A DNA stretch of 64,000 nt from JAAYCI01 sp964369525. GTDB taxonomy: Bacteria > Bacillota > Clostridia > Oscillospirales > Ruminococcaceae. Location of the stretch: the NCBI GenBank assembly GCA_964369525.1, contig CAYJEW010000004.1:3699-67698 (forward strand), given 5' to 3'. How positions within the stretch are numbered: position 1 is the first letter of the stretch; every line of letters begins with the position of its first letter. Made by a program: the position numbers and the translations under genes. The notes under the pieces are model-generated. The model saw nothing but the letters and a program-made list of their open reading frames with translations, had not been told where the DNA came from and searched no databases. This document shows positions 17,481 to 24,346 of this stretch, in pieces.

Positions 17481-18550
17481 CGCTCAACCCTCTCTTGCGC
17501 AAGCTCAATAAGCCTGTCCACCAGCCTCGGAAACGCCACTCCGGTATGTTCTATCATTTTTGGGTACATGCTAATGGTGGTAAAGCCGGGCATGGTGTTA
17601 ACCTCGTTCACAAAAACCCTGCCACTGCCACGTTCCACAAAAAAATCCACCCTTGCAAGCCCTTCACACCCCAGCACAGCGTAGGTGCGTTTTGCCATTT
17701 CCTGCACCTCTTCCAGCTTTTGCTGTGGTAGCTGTGCCGGCCAAAATAGGCGGCTGGCATCTCCGCTTTGATACTTAGCCTCGTAGTCATACACTTCGTT
17801 GCAGCTCTCAATCTCGCCAGGCAGCGTAACAATAGGCTCTTGGTTTCCAAGCACAGCGCACTCCACCTCTTGGCCGTCCACCGCCTGCTCCAGCACAACC
17901 TTGTCGTCATGCGCCATAGCCAGCTGAATAGCCGAACGCAGCAGCTCTGCCTGCTTCACCTTGCTTACCCCAAGCGACGAGCCCCCCGAGGCAGGCTTTA
18001 CAAATACAGGGAACTTTATGCGCTCTTGTAGCCTAAACAACAGCCCGTCAAAATCTCGTAGCTCGTGCCTTGTAATTGCCATCCAAGGCGTGTGGGGTAT
18101 ATTGTTTGCGTCAAACACAAGGTTTGCCGCCGCTTTGTCCATACACACAGCGCTGCTAAGCACCCCGCAGCCCACATACGGTATACCTGCCAGCTCCAAA
18201 AGCCCCTGCACGCTCCCGTCCTCGCCCTGCGGCCCGTGCAAAACAGGGAAGCATACATCCAGCTTAATCACATCAAAATTGGCATTATGGTTCACCACAA
18301 GGCCCCTTGTTGTGGCATCGGGCGAAATAAACGCAGGCACACAATCAGCAAACGTCTCCCAGCTGCCGTCGCGCATGCCGGTTGTAGCGCCGGGATACAG
18401 CAGCCACCGCCCTTTTTTTGTAATACCCACCTTAAAAATCTCATATCGGTCGGCATCCATATTTTCCACAACCGAAGCCGCAGATATGCAGGATATCTCA
18501 TGCTCGCCGGATACCCCGCCAAACAATACAGCCACGCGTAATTTTGCCAT
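17477..18550 (-). CDS. ddl: D-alanine--D-alanine ligase
   Basis: ATP-grasp ligase of 357 residues making the D-Ala-D-Ala terminus of peptidoglycan. Visible are VLFGGVSGEHEIS at the start, PVLHGPQGEDGSVQG, the VKPASGGSSLGVSKV phosphate loop, YDYEAKY in the omega loop, and FVNEVNTMPGFT. A Tyr in the omega loop is the D-Ala-D-Ala ligase pattern rather than the VanA-type His. The frame is open further upstream, but the ATG at 18550 with AAAGGGTG before it starts exactly at the family N-terminus. Confidence 0.94.
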   Translation of the reverse strand: MAKLRVAVLFGGVSGEHEISCISAASVVENMDADRYEIFKVGITKKGRWLLYPGATTGMRDGSWETFADCVPAFISPDATTRGLVVNHNANFDVIKLDVCFPVLHGPQGEDGSVQGLLELAGIPYVGCGVLSSAVCMDKAAANLVFDANNIPHTPWMAITRHELRDFDGLLFRLQERIKFPVFVKPASGGSSLGVSKVKQAELLRSAIQLAMAHDDKVVLEQAVDGQEVECAVLGNQEPIVTLPGEIESCNEVYDYEAKYQSGDASRLFWPAQLPQQKLEEVQEMAKRTYAVLGCEGLARVDFFVERGSGRVFVNEVNTMPGFTTISMYPKMIEHTGVAFPRLVDRLIELAQERVER

Positions 18551-18598
18551 AGTATACACCCTTTCGGCACTATTGCTGCGCAATTTATTTGAACCTAA

Positions 18599-18607
18599 AT
18601 TATACCA
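18599..18607 (-). promoter_or_regulatory. extended -10 promoter of ddl-murI-DUF1934-argS
   Basis: Minus-strand TATAAT at 18599-18604 preceded by TGG, an extended -10 element. No good -35 hexamer is seen, which such promoters tolerate. The expected start of transcription is near 18592, about 40 bases before the ddl ATG. Confidence 0.55.
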
Positions 18608-18751
18608 CACCACCTAAAAAAAGAAAAGAAAAACCCCCTATAAAACACAGCCCTATCCTTATTTTTCAGCTATTTTCCCCGCTATTTATTTTTTATTCTT
18701 TTTGTATTTTATCAGCTATTTTTCTCTCTTTTACTTTTCAGCCTTTGACCA

Positions 18752-18791
18752 CGCAAAAACACATTGGCTAAACAACCTTAGCCAATGTGTT
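18752..18791 (-). terminator. terminator of the Crp/Fnr gene
   Basis: Perfect 14-bp inverted repeat (18758-18771 with 18778-18791) with a 6-base loop, followed on the minus strand by a short T-run. It lies 75 bp after the Crp-like stop codon. Confidence 0.85.
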
Positions 18792-18866
18792 ACACTTTAC
18801 TATCCGCCCTTGCTAAGCCTTGTCAAGGCGCCGGCCCTCATCCACTAAAATCTCTCAAACCGCCTA

Positions 18867-19541
18867 CTAACAGTTAGCAATCTCCACCAACCGCTTTTCG
18901 TCCAGCAGCTGTATGCTACCGCGCGTAAGCCGCAACAGCTCCTCATTCTGAAAATACTTCAAAAGCCGGCTCACAACCTCTCGTGCCGTGCCCATATCCC
19001 TCGCCACGGCCTCGTGAGTTAGCGAAAGCATACTGCTCTGCTGGCTTGCCGCATGCTGCATAAGCACCTGCGCCAGGCGGCAGTCCATGCTTTTAAACAG
19101 CACCTGCTCCAGAGTCCACATAACGTCCGAAAACCTAGATGCCATCAAGCGGTTTGTGTAGTTAGCCATCTCTAACGACTGCCCCAAAAGCCGCTCAAAA
19201 AGCGACGACGGCACCAGCAGCGTCTCTGTGTCTTTCTCAGCCAAAATATGTATATCAAACTGAATATTGTTCATCACGCACGCCGCCGAAAATATGCATA
19301 TATCCTGCTCGTATAACCTATATAGGGTAACCTCTTTGCCCTCGTCCGACAGCACAAAAGCCCTAAACTGCCCCCCCTGCACCAGCATAAGCCCCAGGCA
19401 CTCGCCTTTATACGGCGCTATTACCTCACCTTTTTTAAACACCCTGTGCTGGCTGTGGCTCAAAAGGTCTTCCTTGTGCTCGCCACTAAGTGCCCCCCAA
19501 AAAGGAAAAAAGCTCTCCACGCTCGGCAATGTTTGTCCCAT
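18867..19541 (-). CDS. Crp/Fnr family transcriptional regulator, probable redox regulator
   Basis: A 224-residue regulator with an N-terminal cyclic-nucleotide-binding-like beta barrel (about 15-125), a long dimer helix (about 126-160) and a C-terminal winged helix. The recognition helix carries R187-E188-x-x-S191-R192, the residues that in Crp and Fnr read GTGA-type half-sites. Five cysteines are present (48, 82, 88, 154, 224); Cys82 and Cys88 flank the barrel in ICIFSAACV and could sense redox state, but there is no Fnr-like N-terminal Fe-S cluster set. It lies just downstream of a peroxiredoxin and a CoA-disulfide reductase whose promoters share a GTGAC-N3-GTCAC site, so it is their likely activator. 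Confidence 0.9.
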   Translation of the reverse strand: MGQTLPSVESFFPFWGALSGEHKEDLLSHSQHRVFKKGEVIAPYKGECLGLMLVQGGQFRAFVLSDEGKEVTLYRLYEQDICIFSAACVMNNIQFDIHILAEKDTETLLVPSSLFERLLGQSLEMANYTNRLMASRFSDVMWTLEQVLFKSMDCRLAQVLMQHAASQQSSMLSLTHEAVARDMGTAREVVSRLLKYFQNEELLRLTRGSIQLLDEKRLVEIANC

Positions 19542-19545
19542 CCCA

Positions 19546-19598
19546 AATCCCCCTCGGCCAAATTATACAGTAATAGTATAATTTGGCCGAGGGGGATT
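19546..19598. repeat. perfect 23-bp-arm palindrome over the Crp/Fnr gene promoter
   Basis: Arms at 19546-19568 and 19576-19598 are perfect complements, separated by seven bases. The palindrome spans the -10 hexamer and the predicted start of transcription (near 19568), and its outer end touches the -35. Because transcription would begin at the inner edge of the distal arm, the hairpin cannot form in the mRNA; the symmetry must act as DNA. Its position is that of a repressor or autoregulatory operator. Confidence 0.85.
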
Positions 19599-19603
19599 GT
19601 CAA
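19575..19603 (-). promoter_or_regulatory. sigma-A promoter of the Crp/Fnr gene
   Basis: Minus strand TTGACA (19598-19603), 17-bp spacer, TATACT (19575-19580). The -35 is perfect and the -10 has one mismatch. The predicted leader is short, about 27 bases, with GAGGGGG as ribosome site before the ATG at 19541. Confidence 0.85.
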
Positions 19604-19718
19604 CAAAGCTTTAAGCAAAAAACTTGCTCGGTTAAGGGCCTTGCTGCGTATCGGGCGTGGCAATGCGGCGCTTAAGCCGCTGCTAATCTAAAAGGGTAAG
19701 CTCTCGCACACTTATTCG

Positions 19719-19746
19719 CAAAAAATCCCCCGCCAATAGACGGGGG
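19719..19746 (-). terminator. terminator of the peroxiredoxin gene
   Basis: Six G-C pairs (19727-19732 with 19741-19746), loop of eight, then six T on the minus strand. It separates the peroxiredoxin gene from the regulator gene, which therefore needs its own promoter. Confidence 0.8.
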
Positions 19747-19759
19747 CTTTTTACCTAAG

Positions 19760-20452
19760 TTATTTTTTCTCACGGCGGAAGCACATGAACCAATCCAAGC
19801 AGTACTGGTCATCATCTTGGTTTTCCATGCGGTCTTTAGCCACGCCACAGCTGCCTGGGGGAGGCACAATCACGTCGTCGCCCGGGCGCCAGTCGGCAGG
19901 GGTAGCTATAGCATCGGCGTCGGCCTTTTGCAGCGCCATAATAGCGCGCTTAATCTCGTCAAAATTGCGGCCTGTGCTCAGTGGGTAGTAAAGAATCAGC
20001 CTAATTTTGCCCTCTGGGTCAACCACAAACACTGCGCGCACTGCCTGCGTGTTCGACTGCCCCGGCTGAATCATGCCGTACTTGTTGGCCACGTCCATTT
20101 TAATGTCTTCAATAAGAGGGAATTTTACCTCAATGTTTTTCTTGCCGTTCCACTCAAGCTCTTGAATTCTGCGCAGCCAGGCAATGTGAGCATATAGCGA
20201 GTCTACCGAAAGCCCAACAAGCTCTGTATTTATTGCTTTAAACTCGTCAGCCATCGATGCAAATGTCATAAACTCGGTGGTACACACGGGGGTAAAGTCT
20301 GCAGGGTGGCTAAATAGAATTACCCATTTGCCTTTGTAATCTGCGGGGAAGTTAATCGGGCCTTGTGTAGTTGCCGCTGTAAAGCTAGGCGCCATATCAC
20401 CTATCAAAGGCATTCTGAAGTGCTCGGTTGTGCTTTGCATGTTGTTATCCAT
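19760..20452 (-). CDS. peroxiredoxin (Prx6/archaeal-type AhpC-TSA)
   Basis: Thiol peroxidase of 230 residues that reduces H2O2 or organic peroxides in the cytoplasm. The peroxidatic cysteine is Cys57 in PVCTTEF. The length and the C-terminal arm place it in the Prx6-like group; further cysteines in SCGVAKDRM and in YCLDWFMCF near the end could be resolving cysteines, as in archaeal members. It has AAGGAG eight bases before the ATG, its own promoter with a Crp/Fnr-like operator, and its own terminator. It lies between the CoA-disulfide reductase and the regulator. Confidence 0.93.
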   Translation of the reverse strand: MDNNMQSTTEHFRMPLIGDMAPSFTAATTQGPINFPADYKGKWVILFSHPADFTPVCTTEFMTFASMADEFKAINTELVGLSVDSLYAHIAWLRRIQELEWNGKKNIEVKFPLIEDIKMDVANKYGMIQPGQSNTQAVRAVFVVDPEGKIRLILYYPLSTGRNFDEIKRAIMALQKADADAIATPADWRPGDDVIVPPPGSCGVAKDRMENQDDDQYCLDWFMCFRREKK

Positions 20453-20510
20453 TTTATAATTCTCCTTTTTTGTTTTGTTTTATTTTTGTGGGTCTGTCTC
20501 TCTGTATCCA

Positions 20511-20551
20511 ATACTACCATCTTCTGCTTTTATCGTATGTGACAAAGTCAC
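20511..20551 (-). promoter_or_regulatory. promoter and Crp/Fnr-like operator of the peroxiredoxin gene
   Basis: Palindrome GTGAC-N3-GTCAC at 20539-20551, then 22 bp, then the -10 sequence TAGTAT (20511-20516), which is also preceded by TGG. Taking the start of transcription at 20504, the operator centre is at -41, the class II activator position of Crp/Fnr proteins. There is no separate good -35. The operator begins a few bases after the stop of the upstream reductase gene. Confidence 0.75.
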
Positions 20552-20556
20552 CCTTG

Positions 20557-22233
20557 CTAGTTACACACCGTACAGCTCATAAGCGACGGGTAGTTCAGCG
20601 CCACCGATGCATACAGCCTGTACCCACCCGCAAGGTGCTTCACATCAAATCCGTTGCCCTGCAGTATCCGCGCGGCAATATAACTTCGCTGGCCGCTTTT
20701 GCAGTATATGTACAGCGGCTTTGTTTTGTCCAGCTCGCCAATACGCTCGCGCAGCTCGTCCAGCTGAATATTCACAGCCCCTTTTATGTGCCCCGGCGCA
20801 TACTCTGCGGGCGTGCGCACATCCAGCAGGGTTACCCCCTCTTGCAAAAGCTGCTCCACATCATGCCAGTGATACTGCGTTACCATGTTGTTCTGTAGGT
20901 TTTCAATCATAAAGCCTATCATGTTCACAGGGTCTTTTGCCGAGGAAAACGGCGGCGCATACCCATGCTCCAGCTCGGTTAGCCGCTCTGCGGTAGCGCC
21001 TTCTCGTATAGCCGCCGCCAGCACATCCAGCCGCTTGTCCACCCCGTCGCCACCCACAATCTGCGCACCAAGCAGCCTGCCACTGCTTTTTTCAAACAGC
21101 ACCTTTATGCTCATGTTTTGCGCTCCTGGGTAGTAGCCTGCGTGCGAACCTGCAAACAGGTACACCTTGTCAAAATCAAACCCTGCCTGCTTTGCCGCCT
21201 GCTCATTTAGGCCGCTTGCGCCCACAGCCATGTCAAATAGCTTTAGTATGGCCGTGCCTTGCGAGCCGTTATACACACTCTTCATTCCTGCAATGTTATC
21301 GGCCGCAATGCGCCCCTGCTTGTTGGCAGGCCCCGCCAGCGGAATGTACCCTGCAACCCCGCTAACCGTGTGGATGTTCTGCACTGCATCGCCCACAGCG
21401 TATATGTTTTCATCGCTTGTGCGCATCTGCTTGTCCACTATAATTGCGCCCCGCTCGCTCACGCTAAGGCCGGCCGCCGCCGCAAGCTCGCTTTCGGGCC
21501 GCACCCCAACACTTAAAAGTACCATGTCCACATTCACGCTGCCGTCTTTCATAACAACCTTTAGGCCCTGCCCCTCGCTCTCTATCGCCTGCACGCTGTT
21601 TTCCAGCAAAAGCTGTACCCCTTGCTGTCTCAAGTACTGCTGTACGTCTGCCGCCATGTCGTCGTCCAGCGGCGGTAGCACCCTTGTGCCCATCTCCGCC
21701 ACCGTCACTTTAAGGCCGGCATGCACAAGGTTTTCAGCCATCTCAAGGCCTATAAACCCTCCGCCAACTACCAGCGCATGCTTTGGCGCCTTTTCTTTTA
21801 TAAACGCATCCATGCGATAAACGTCAGGTATGGTTCTCAGCGTAAATATCCTCTCGTCCTGTATCTGCGCAAACGCAGGGCGTACAGGCTCTGCCCCGGG
21901 CGAAAGTACCAGCTTGTCGTAGCTTTCGGTATACGCCTTGCCGCTTGCAACCTCCTGCACCTCTACGGTTTTTTGCGCAGGGTTTATCGCCACCACCTTG
22001 TGGCCCACCCGCACATCCAGCGCCATGCGCTGGCGCAAGCTCTCGGGCGTTTGCACGCTAAGCGCACTTTTTTGGGTTATTGCGCCACCTATATAATACG
22101 GCAGCCCGCAGTTTGCGTAAGACACATACTCCCCACGCTCAAGCAGAATAATCTCTGCGTCTTCGCGCAGGCGCCGTAGCCTTGCCGCAGCCGACGCTCC
22201 TCCTGCAACCCCACCAACAATTACTACCTTCAT
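20557..22233 (-). CDS. CoA-disulfide reductase fused to a rhodanese domain
   Basis: FAD-dependent pyridine nucleotide-disulfide oxidoreductase of 558 residues. The N-terminus has the FAD motif VGGVAGGASAAARLR and the single redox-active Cys42 in SYANCGLPYYIGG, the mark of CoA-disulfide or persulfide reductases. A second Rossmann motif, VVGGGFIGLEMAENL, binds NAD(P)H. The C-terminal 110 residues are a rhodanese domain with the active loop CKSGQRS (Cys511), so the enzyme probably handles CoA persulfides or polysulfide as well as CoA disulfide. The extreme C-terminus adds a CTVC motif (Cys554, Cys557). It is the first gene of the redox island and has a Crp/Fnr-like operator. Confidence 0.92.
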   Translation of the reverse strand: MKVVIVGGVAGGASAAARLRRLREDAEIILLERGEYVSYANCGLPYYIGGAITQKSALSVQTPESLRQRMALDVRVGHKVVAINPAQKTVEVQEVASGKAYTESYDKLVLSPGAEPVRPAFAQIQDERIFTLRTIPDVYRMDAFIKEKAPKHALVVGGGFIGLEMAENLVHAGLKVTVAEMGTRVLPPLDDDMAADVQQYLRQQGVQLLLENSVQAIESEGQGLKVVMKDGSVNVDMVLLSVGVRPESELAAAAGLSVSERGAIIVDKQMRTSDENIYAVGDAVQNIHTVSGVAGYIPLAGPANKQGRIAADNIAGMKSVYNGSQGTAILKLFDMAVGASGLNEQAAKQAGFDFDKVYLFAGSHAGYYPGAQNMSIKVLFEKSSGRLLGAQIVGGDGVDKRLDVLAAAIREGATAERLTELEHGYAPPFSSAKDPVNMIGFMIENLQNNMVTQYHWHDVEQLLQEGVTLLDVRTPAEYAPGHIKGAVNIQLDELRERIGELDKTKPLYIYCKSGQRSYIAARILQGNGFDVKHLAGGYRLYASVALNYPSLMSCTVCN

Positions 22234-22274
22234 GGCCGTCTCCTTTTTTTGCTTTTTAGTGCTTCTTTATATCC

Positions 22275-22315
22275 ATTTTAGTTTTTATTCCGCCCATCTT
22301 CCGTGACATTGTCAC
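22275..22315 (-). promoter_or_regulatory. promoter and Crp/Fnr-like operator of the CoA-disulfide reductase gene
   Basis: Palindrome GTGAC-N3-GTCAC at 22303-22315, then 22 bp, then TAAAAT as -10 (22275-22280). The spacing is identical to that at the peroxiredoxin promoter, placing the operator centre at -41 of a start near 22268. No good -35 hexamer is present, as expected for an activator-dependent promoter. Confidence 0.75.
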
Positions 22316-22392
22316 CATTTCATGGCAGCCTTTGTTCCCTTTTGCTTTTCTGCTACCTCGCCCCCGCCCCTTTTTGCACCACTACTTGCAAC

Positions 22393-22422
22393 AAAAAAGC
22401 AGTGTGAAAACTTCACACCACT
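22393..22422 (-). terminator. terminator of the 22442-23071 lipoprotein gene
   Basis: Eleven-pair stem with two wobble pairs (22398-22408 with 22412-22422), three-base loop, then six T on the minus strand, 20 bp after the lipoprotein stop codon. Confidence 0.82.
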
Positions 22423-22441
22423 TTTCAATATCTCCACACCT

Positions 22442-23071
22442 CTATCCCACTACCTCCAAACCGCCCCACTCAACCACCACAAACCCACTTCTCTCAAATG
22501 TATCCAACTGCTGCGGCTCTATCTCAATCTCCTCATCCAGCGCTTTAAACACCATAAATACACGCAAAACACTATCAGGCGCAGGCGTAATATTCAGCTG
22601 TGCACCATCTGTATACGCTTCATTCTGGAATGTAATAAGATTGTATGGGTTATGCATCATTCTCGGTAGCCAGTAAACAATAAACTCATTGTACTCTTTT
22701 GGCGCAAGCCCTAAATGCCTCAGCGTCTCCACCAAAAACTCCTCGGTGTCTTCCCCGCGTACCACAAAGCCCTCGCTCAGGTCATATTCCGCCTCGCTGT
22801 AGCCCTCCCAAAATAGATAAGAATACTCCTCGCCACCACTAATAATTGTCCCATCAGGGTATGCGGTTACCTCCCACCCGTCATTATACTCAGGATAGGT
22901 AAACATCAGCTCCCCGTTAAAATCCAGCTGTACAAAAACCTCCATCGGCTGCTGTGGGTAAAGATAAATAACCGGCTTTTCGGCTATCGGCTCCTCCTCT
23001 GCCCCGTTTGTGCACCCCGCCAAAGCCACCATCATCAGCACCGCCAACAAAACCAACATCAACCTTTTCAT
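22442..23071 (-). CDS. conserved clostridial lipoprotein, unknown function
   Basis: Lipoprotein of 209 residues. The signal peptide ends in the lipobox VALAGC with Cys20, so the mature protein sits on the outer face of the membrane. The mature part begins with KPVIYLYPQQPMEV and contains FNGELMFTYPEYNDGWEV and YLFWEG, a pattern I recognise from uncharacterised Clostridia proteins; it appears all-beta. GGGGAG precedes the ATG at 23071. The frame runs on upstream through the assembly gap, but that is not coding. No function can be assigned. Confidence 0.85.
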   Translation of the reverse strand: MKRLMLVLLAVLMMVALAGCTNGAEEEPIAEKPVIYLYPQQPMEVFVQLDFNGELMFTYPEYNDGWEVTAYPDGTIISGGEEYSYLFWEGYSEAEYDLSEGFVVRGEDTEEFLVETLRHLGLAPKEYNEFIVYWLPRMMHNPYNLITFQNEAYTDGAQLNITPAPDSVLRVFMVFKALDEEIEIEPQQLDTFERSGFVVVEWGGLEVVG

Positions 23072-23125
23072 GCTATAACTCCCCCTATCTATTAAAGATA
23101 TTATGCCACACCTGCCCGCCTTTTT

Positions 23126-23166
23126 GCAAAAAAAACAGCAAAACACCCGCAGTTTCCCCACGAGTG
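23126..23166 (-). terminator. possible terminator after the S33 hydrolase gene
   Basis: Six-pair stem with one wobble (23144-23149 with 23061-type partner at 23161-23166) followed by interrupted T-runs on the minus strand. Weak, and the adjoining gap hides part of the intergenic region. Confidence 0.4.
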
Positions 23167-23170
23167 CTCC

Positions 23171-23270
23171 NNNNNNNNNNNNNNNNNNNNNNNNNNNNNN
23201 NNNNNNNNNNNNNNNNNNNNNNNNNNNNNNNNNNNNNNNNNNNNNNNNNNNNNNNNNNNNNNNNNNNNNN
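23171..23270. other. assembly gap (100 N) in intergenic DNA
   Basis: Exactly 100 undetermined bases between the lipoprotein gene (22442-23071) and the S33 hydrolase gene (23283-24254). No coding frame clearly enters it from either side. The true length and content are unknown. Confidence 0.9.
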
Positions 23271-23282
23271 GCATCACTTTCA

Positions 23283-24254
23283 CTATCCCTTGTTTGCAAG
23301 CTCTCCCGCTTGCACCATCCGCTCTATAGCATGCGCAAAAAGCTTTGGCTGGTGGCTATGGGCCGAGTGACCCGCATCTTCAAACAAACAAAACTCCTTC
23401 ACAGGCGCCGAAAGCGCGTCTACATACTGCTGCGCCATTTTAGGCATTGTCTGCAGGTCATGCTCGCCGTTTATCACAAAAATAGGTATTTCAAGCTTTG
23501 GCACGCTTTTTATAAGGTCTACGCTAAGCACCTGCAAAAACAAATCGCCGCCGCTCATCATCCCTTTAAAATAGTTGCGCTTATCTTTAAAGTTGTAAAA
23601 AGGGCAGCTAAATATCTTGCGCACATATTTGCTAAGGCTCAGCTTTTTGCCGGGTGTTTGGTCGTAAAGCCTAAATATCTTGCGCCCCGTGCCAATGCTT
23701 TTCATCACGGTTTCTTTGGGGTATGGCGGGCGCCCCACCTTTTGCAAGACTTTCACGCTTTTATCATCGCCCTTTTGCTGCGCGCGCTCAAGCACAAGGT
23801 CAAACGCCTGCTGCTCGCTTTGCAGCTGGTTTGCAATCTGCCCAACGCCCATGTAAGCATAAAACAACTCGGGCGCTTTCTGCACCGTCAGCACCCCCAA
23901 AAGGCTACCCCAAGAAAATCCAAACAGATACATCTTCTTCCGCCCGTATTTTTCCAAAAGTAGGCGGGCCACCTCTAGCGCGTCTTCCACAAACTGCTCC
24001 ACATTCATGCTCTGCGCTGGGATGTCTTTAGAGTAAGACATCCCAGCCCCACGCTGCTCCCAGTAGCACAGCACAAACCGCTCCTCCAGCTCAGGCGCCT
24101 CGCCAATAAACGGTGTCATCGGCTCGCCCGGCCCGCCATGCAACACAAGCGCCAGCGGTAGGTCTGGCCTGTCGTCTGGCGTAATAAGCGCCTGGGGTAT
24201 CCCCCCCACCATAGGCCGCGAAAGCGTATATCTGCCCACCTGTGATTTAGCCAT
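23283..24254 (-). CDS. alpha/beta hydrolase, proline iminopeptidase-like (S33)
   Basis: Hydrolase of 323 residues, probably an aminopeptidase releasing N-terminal residues. It has no signal peptide, so it acts in the cytoplasm. The oxyanion motif HGGPG is near residue 39, the nucleophile elbow is GFSWGS, the acid is in NGEHD, and the catalytic His in AGHSAHSH near the end. All triad members are present. It sits downstream of the oligopeptide transporter operon, separated by a terminator, and fits the peptide-use theme of that region. Substrate preference cannot be read. Confidence 0.88.
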   Translation of the reverse strand: MAKSQVGRYTLSRPMVGGIPQALITPDDRPDLPLALVLHGGPGEPMTPFIGEAPELEERFVLCYWEQRGAGMSYSKDIPAQSMNVEQFVEDALEVARLLLEKYGRKKMYLFGFSWGSLLGVLTVQKAPELFYAYMGVGQIANQLQSEQQAFDLVLERAQQKGDDKSVKVLQKVGRPPYPKETVMKSIGTGRKIFRLYDQTPGKKLSLSKYVRKIFSCPFYNFKDKRNYFKGMMSGGDLFLQVLSVDLIKSVPKLEIPIFVINGEHDLQTMPKMAQQYVDALSAPVKEFCLFEDAGHSAHSHQPKLFAHAIERMVQAGELANKG

Positions 24255-24275
24255 TCTACGAAAACTCCTTTTGTT

Positions 24276-24311
24276 TTATAAAAGCCCCGCAGCATTCTGC
24301 CACGGGGCTTT
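24276..24311 (-). terminator. terminator of the opp operon
   Basis: Nine-bp arms (24281-24289 with 24303-24311) with a 13-base loop; on the minus strand the distal arm ends in TTT and runs into an AT-rich stretch. It lies 36 bp after the oppA stop codon. Confidence 0.75.
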
Positions 24312-24346
24312 ACTACTATATCGTGTTCATTCTGCTAAACTACTGC

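Larger units (their letters stand above)
18551..18866. other. intergenic region between ddl and the Crp-like gene
   Basis: AT-rich, 316 bp. It contains the ddl promoter at the left and the terminator of the Crp-like gene at 18752-18791. Nothing else is recognised. Confidence 0.6.

Noticed and set aside
23103..23963. Long plus-strand frame crossing the second gap
   Set aside because: Made open by the N run and by the S33 gene on the other strand; not coding.
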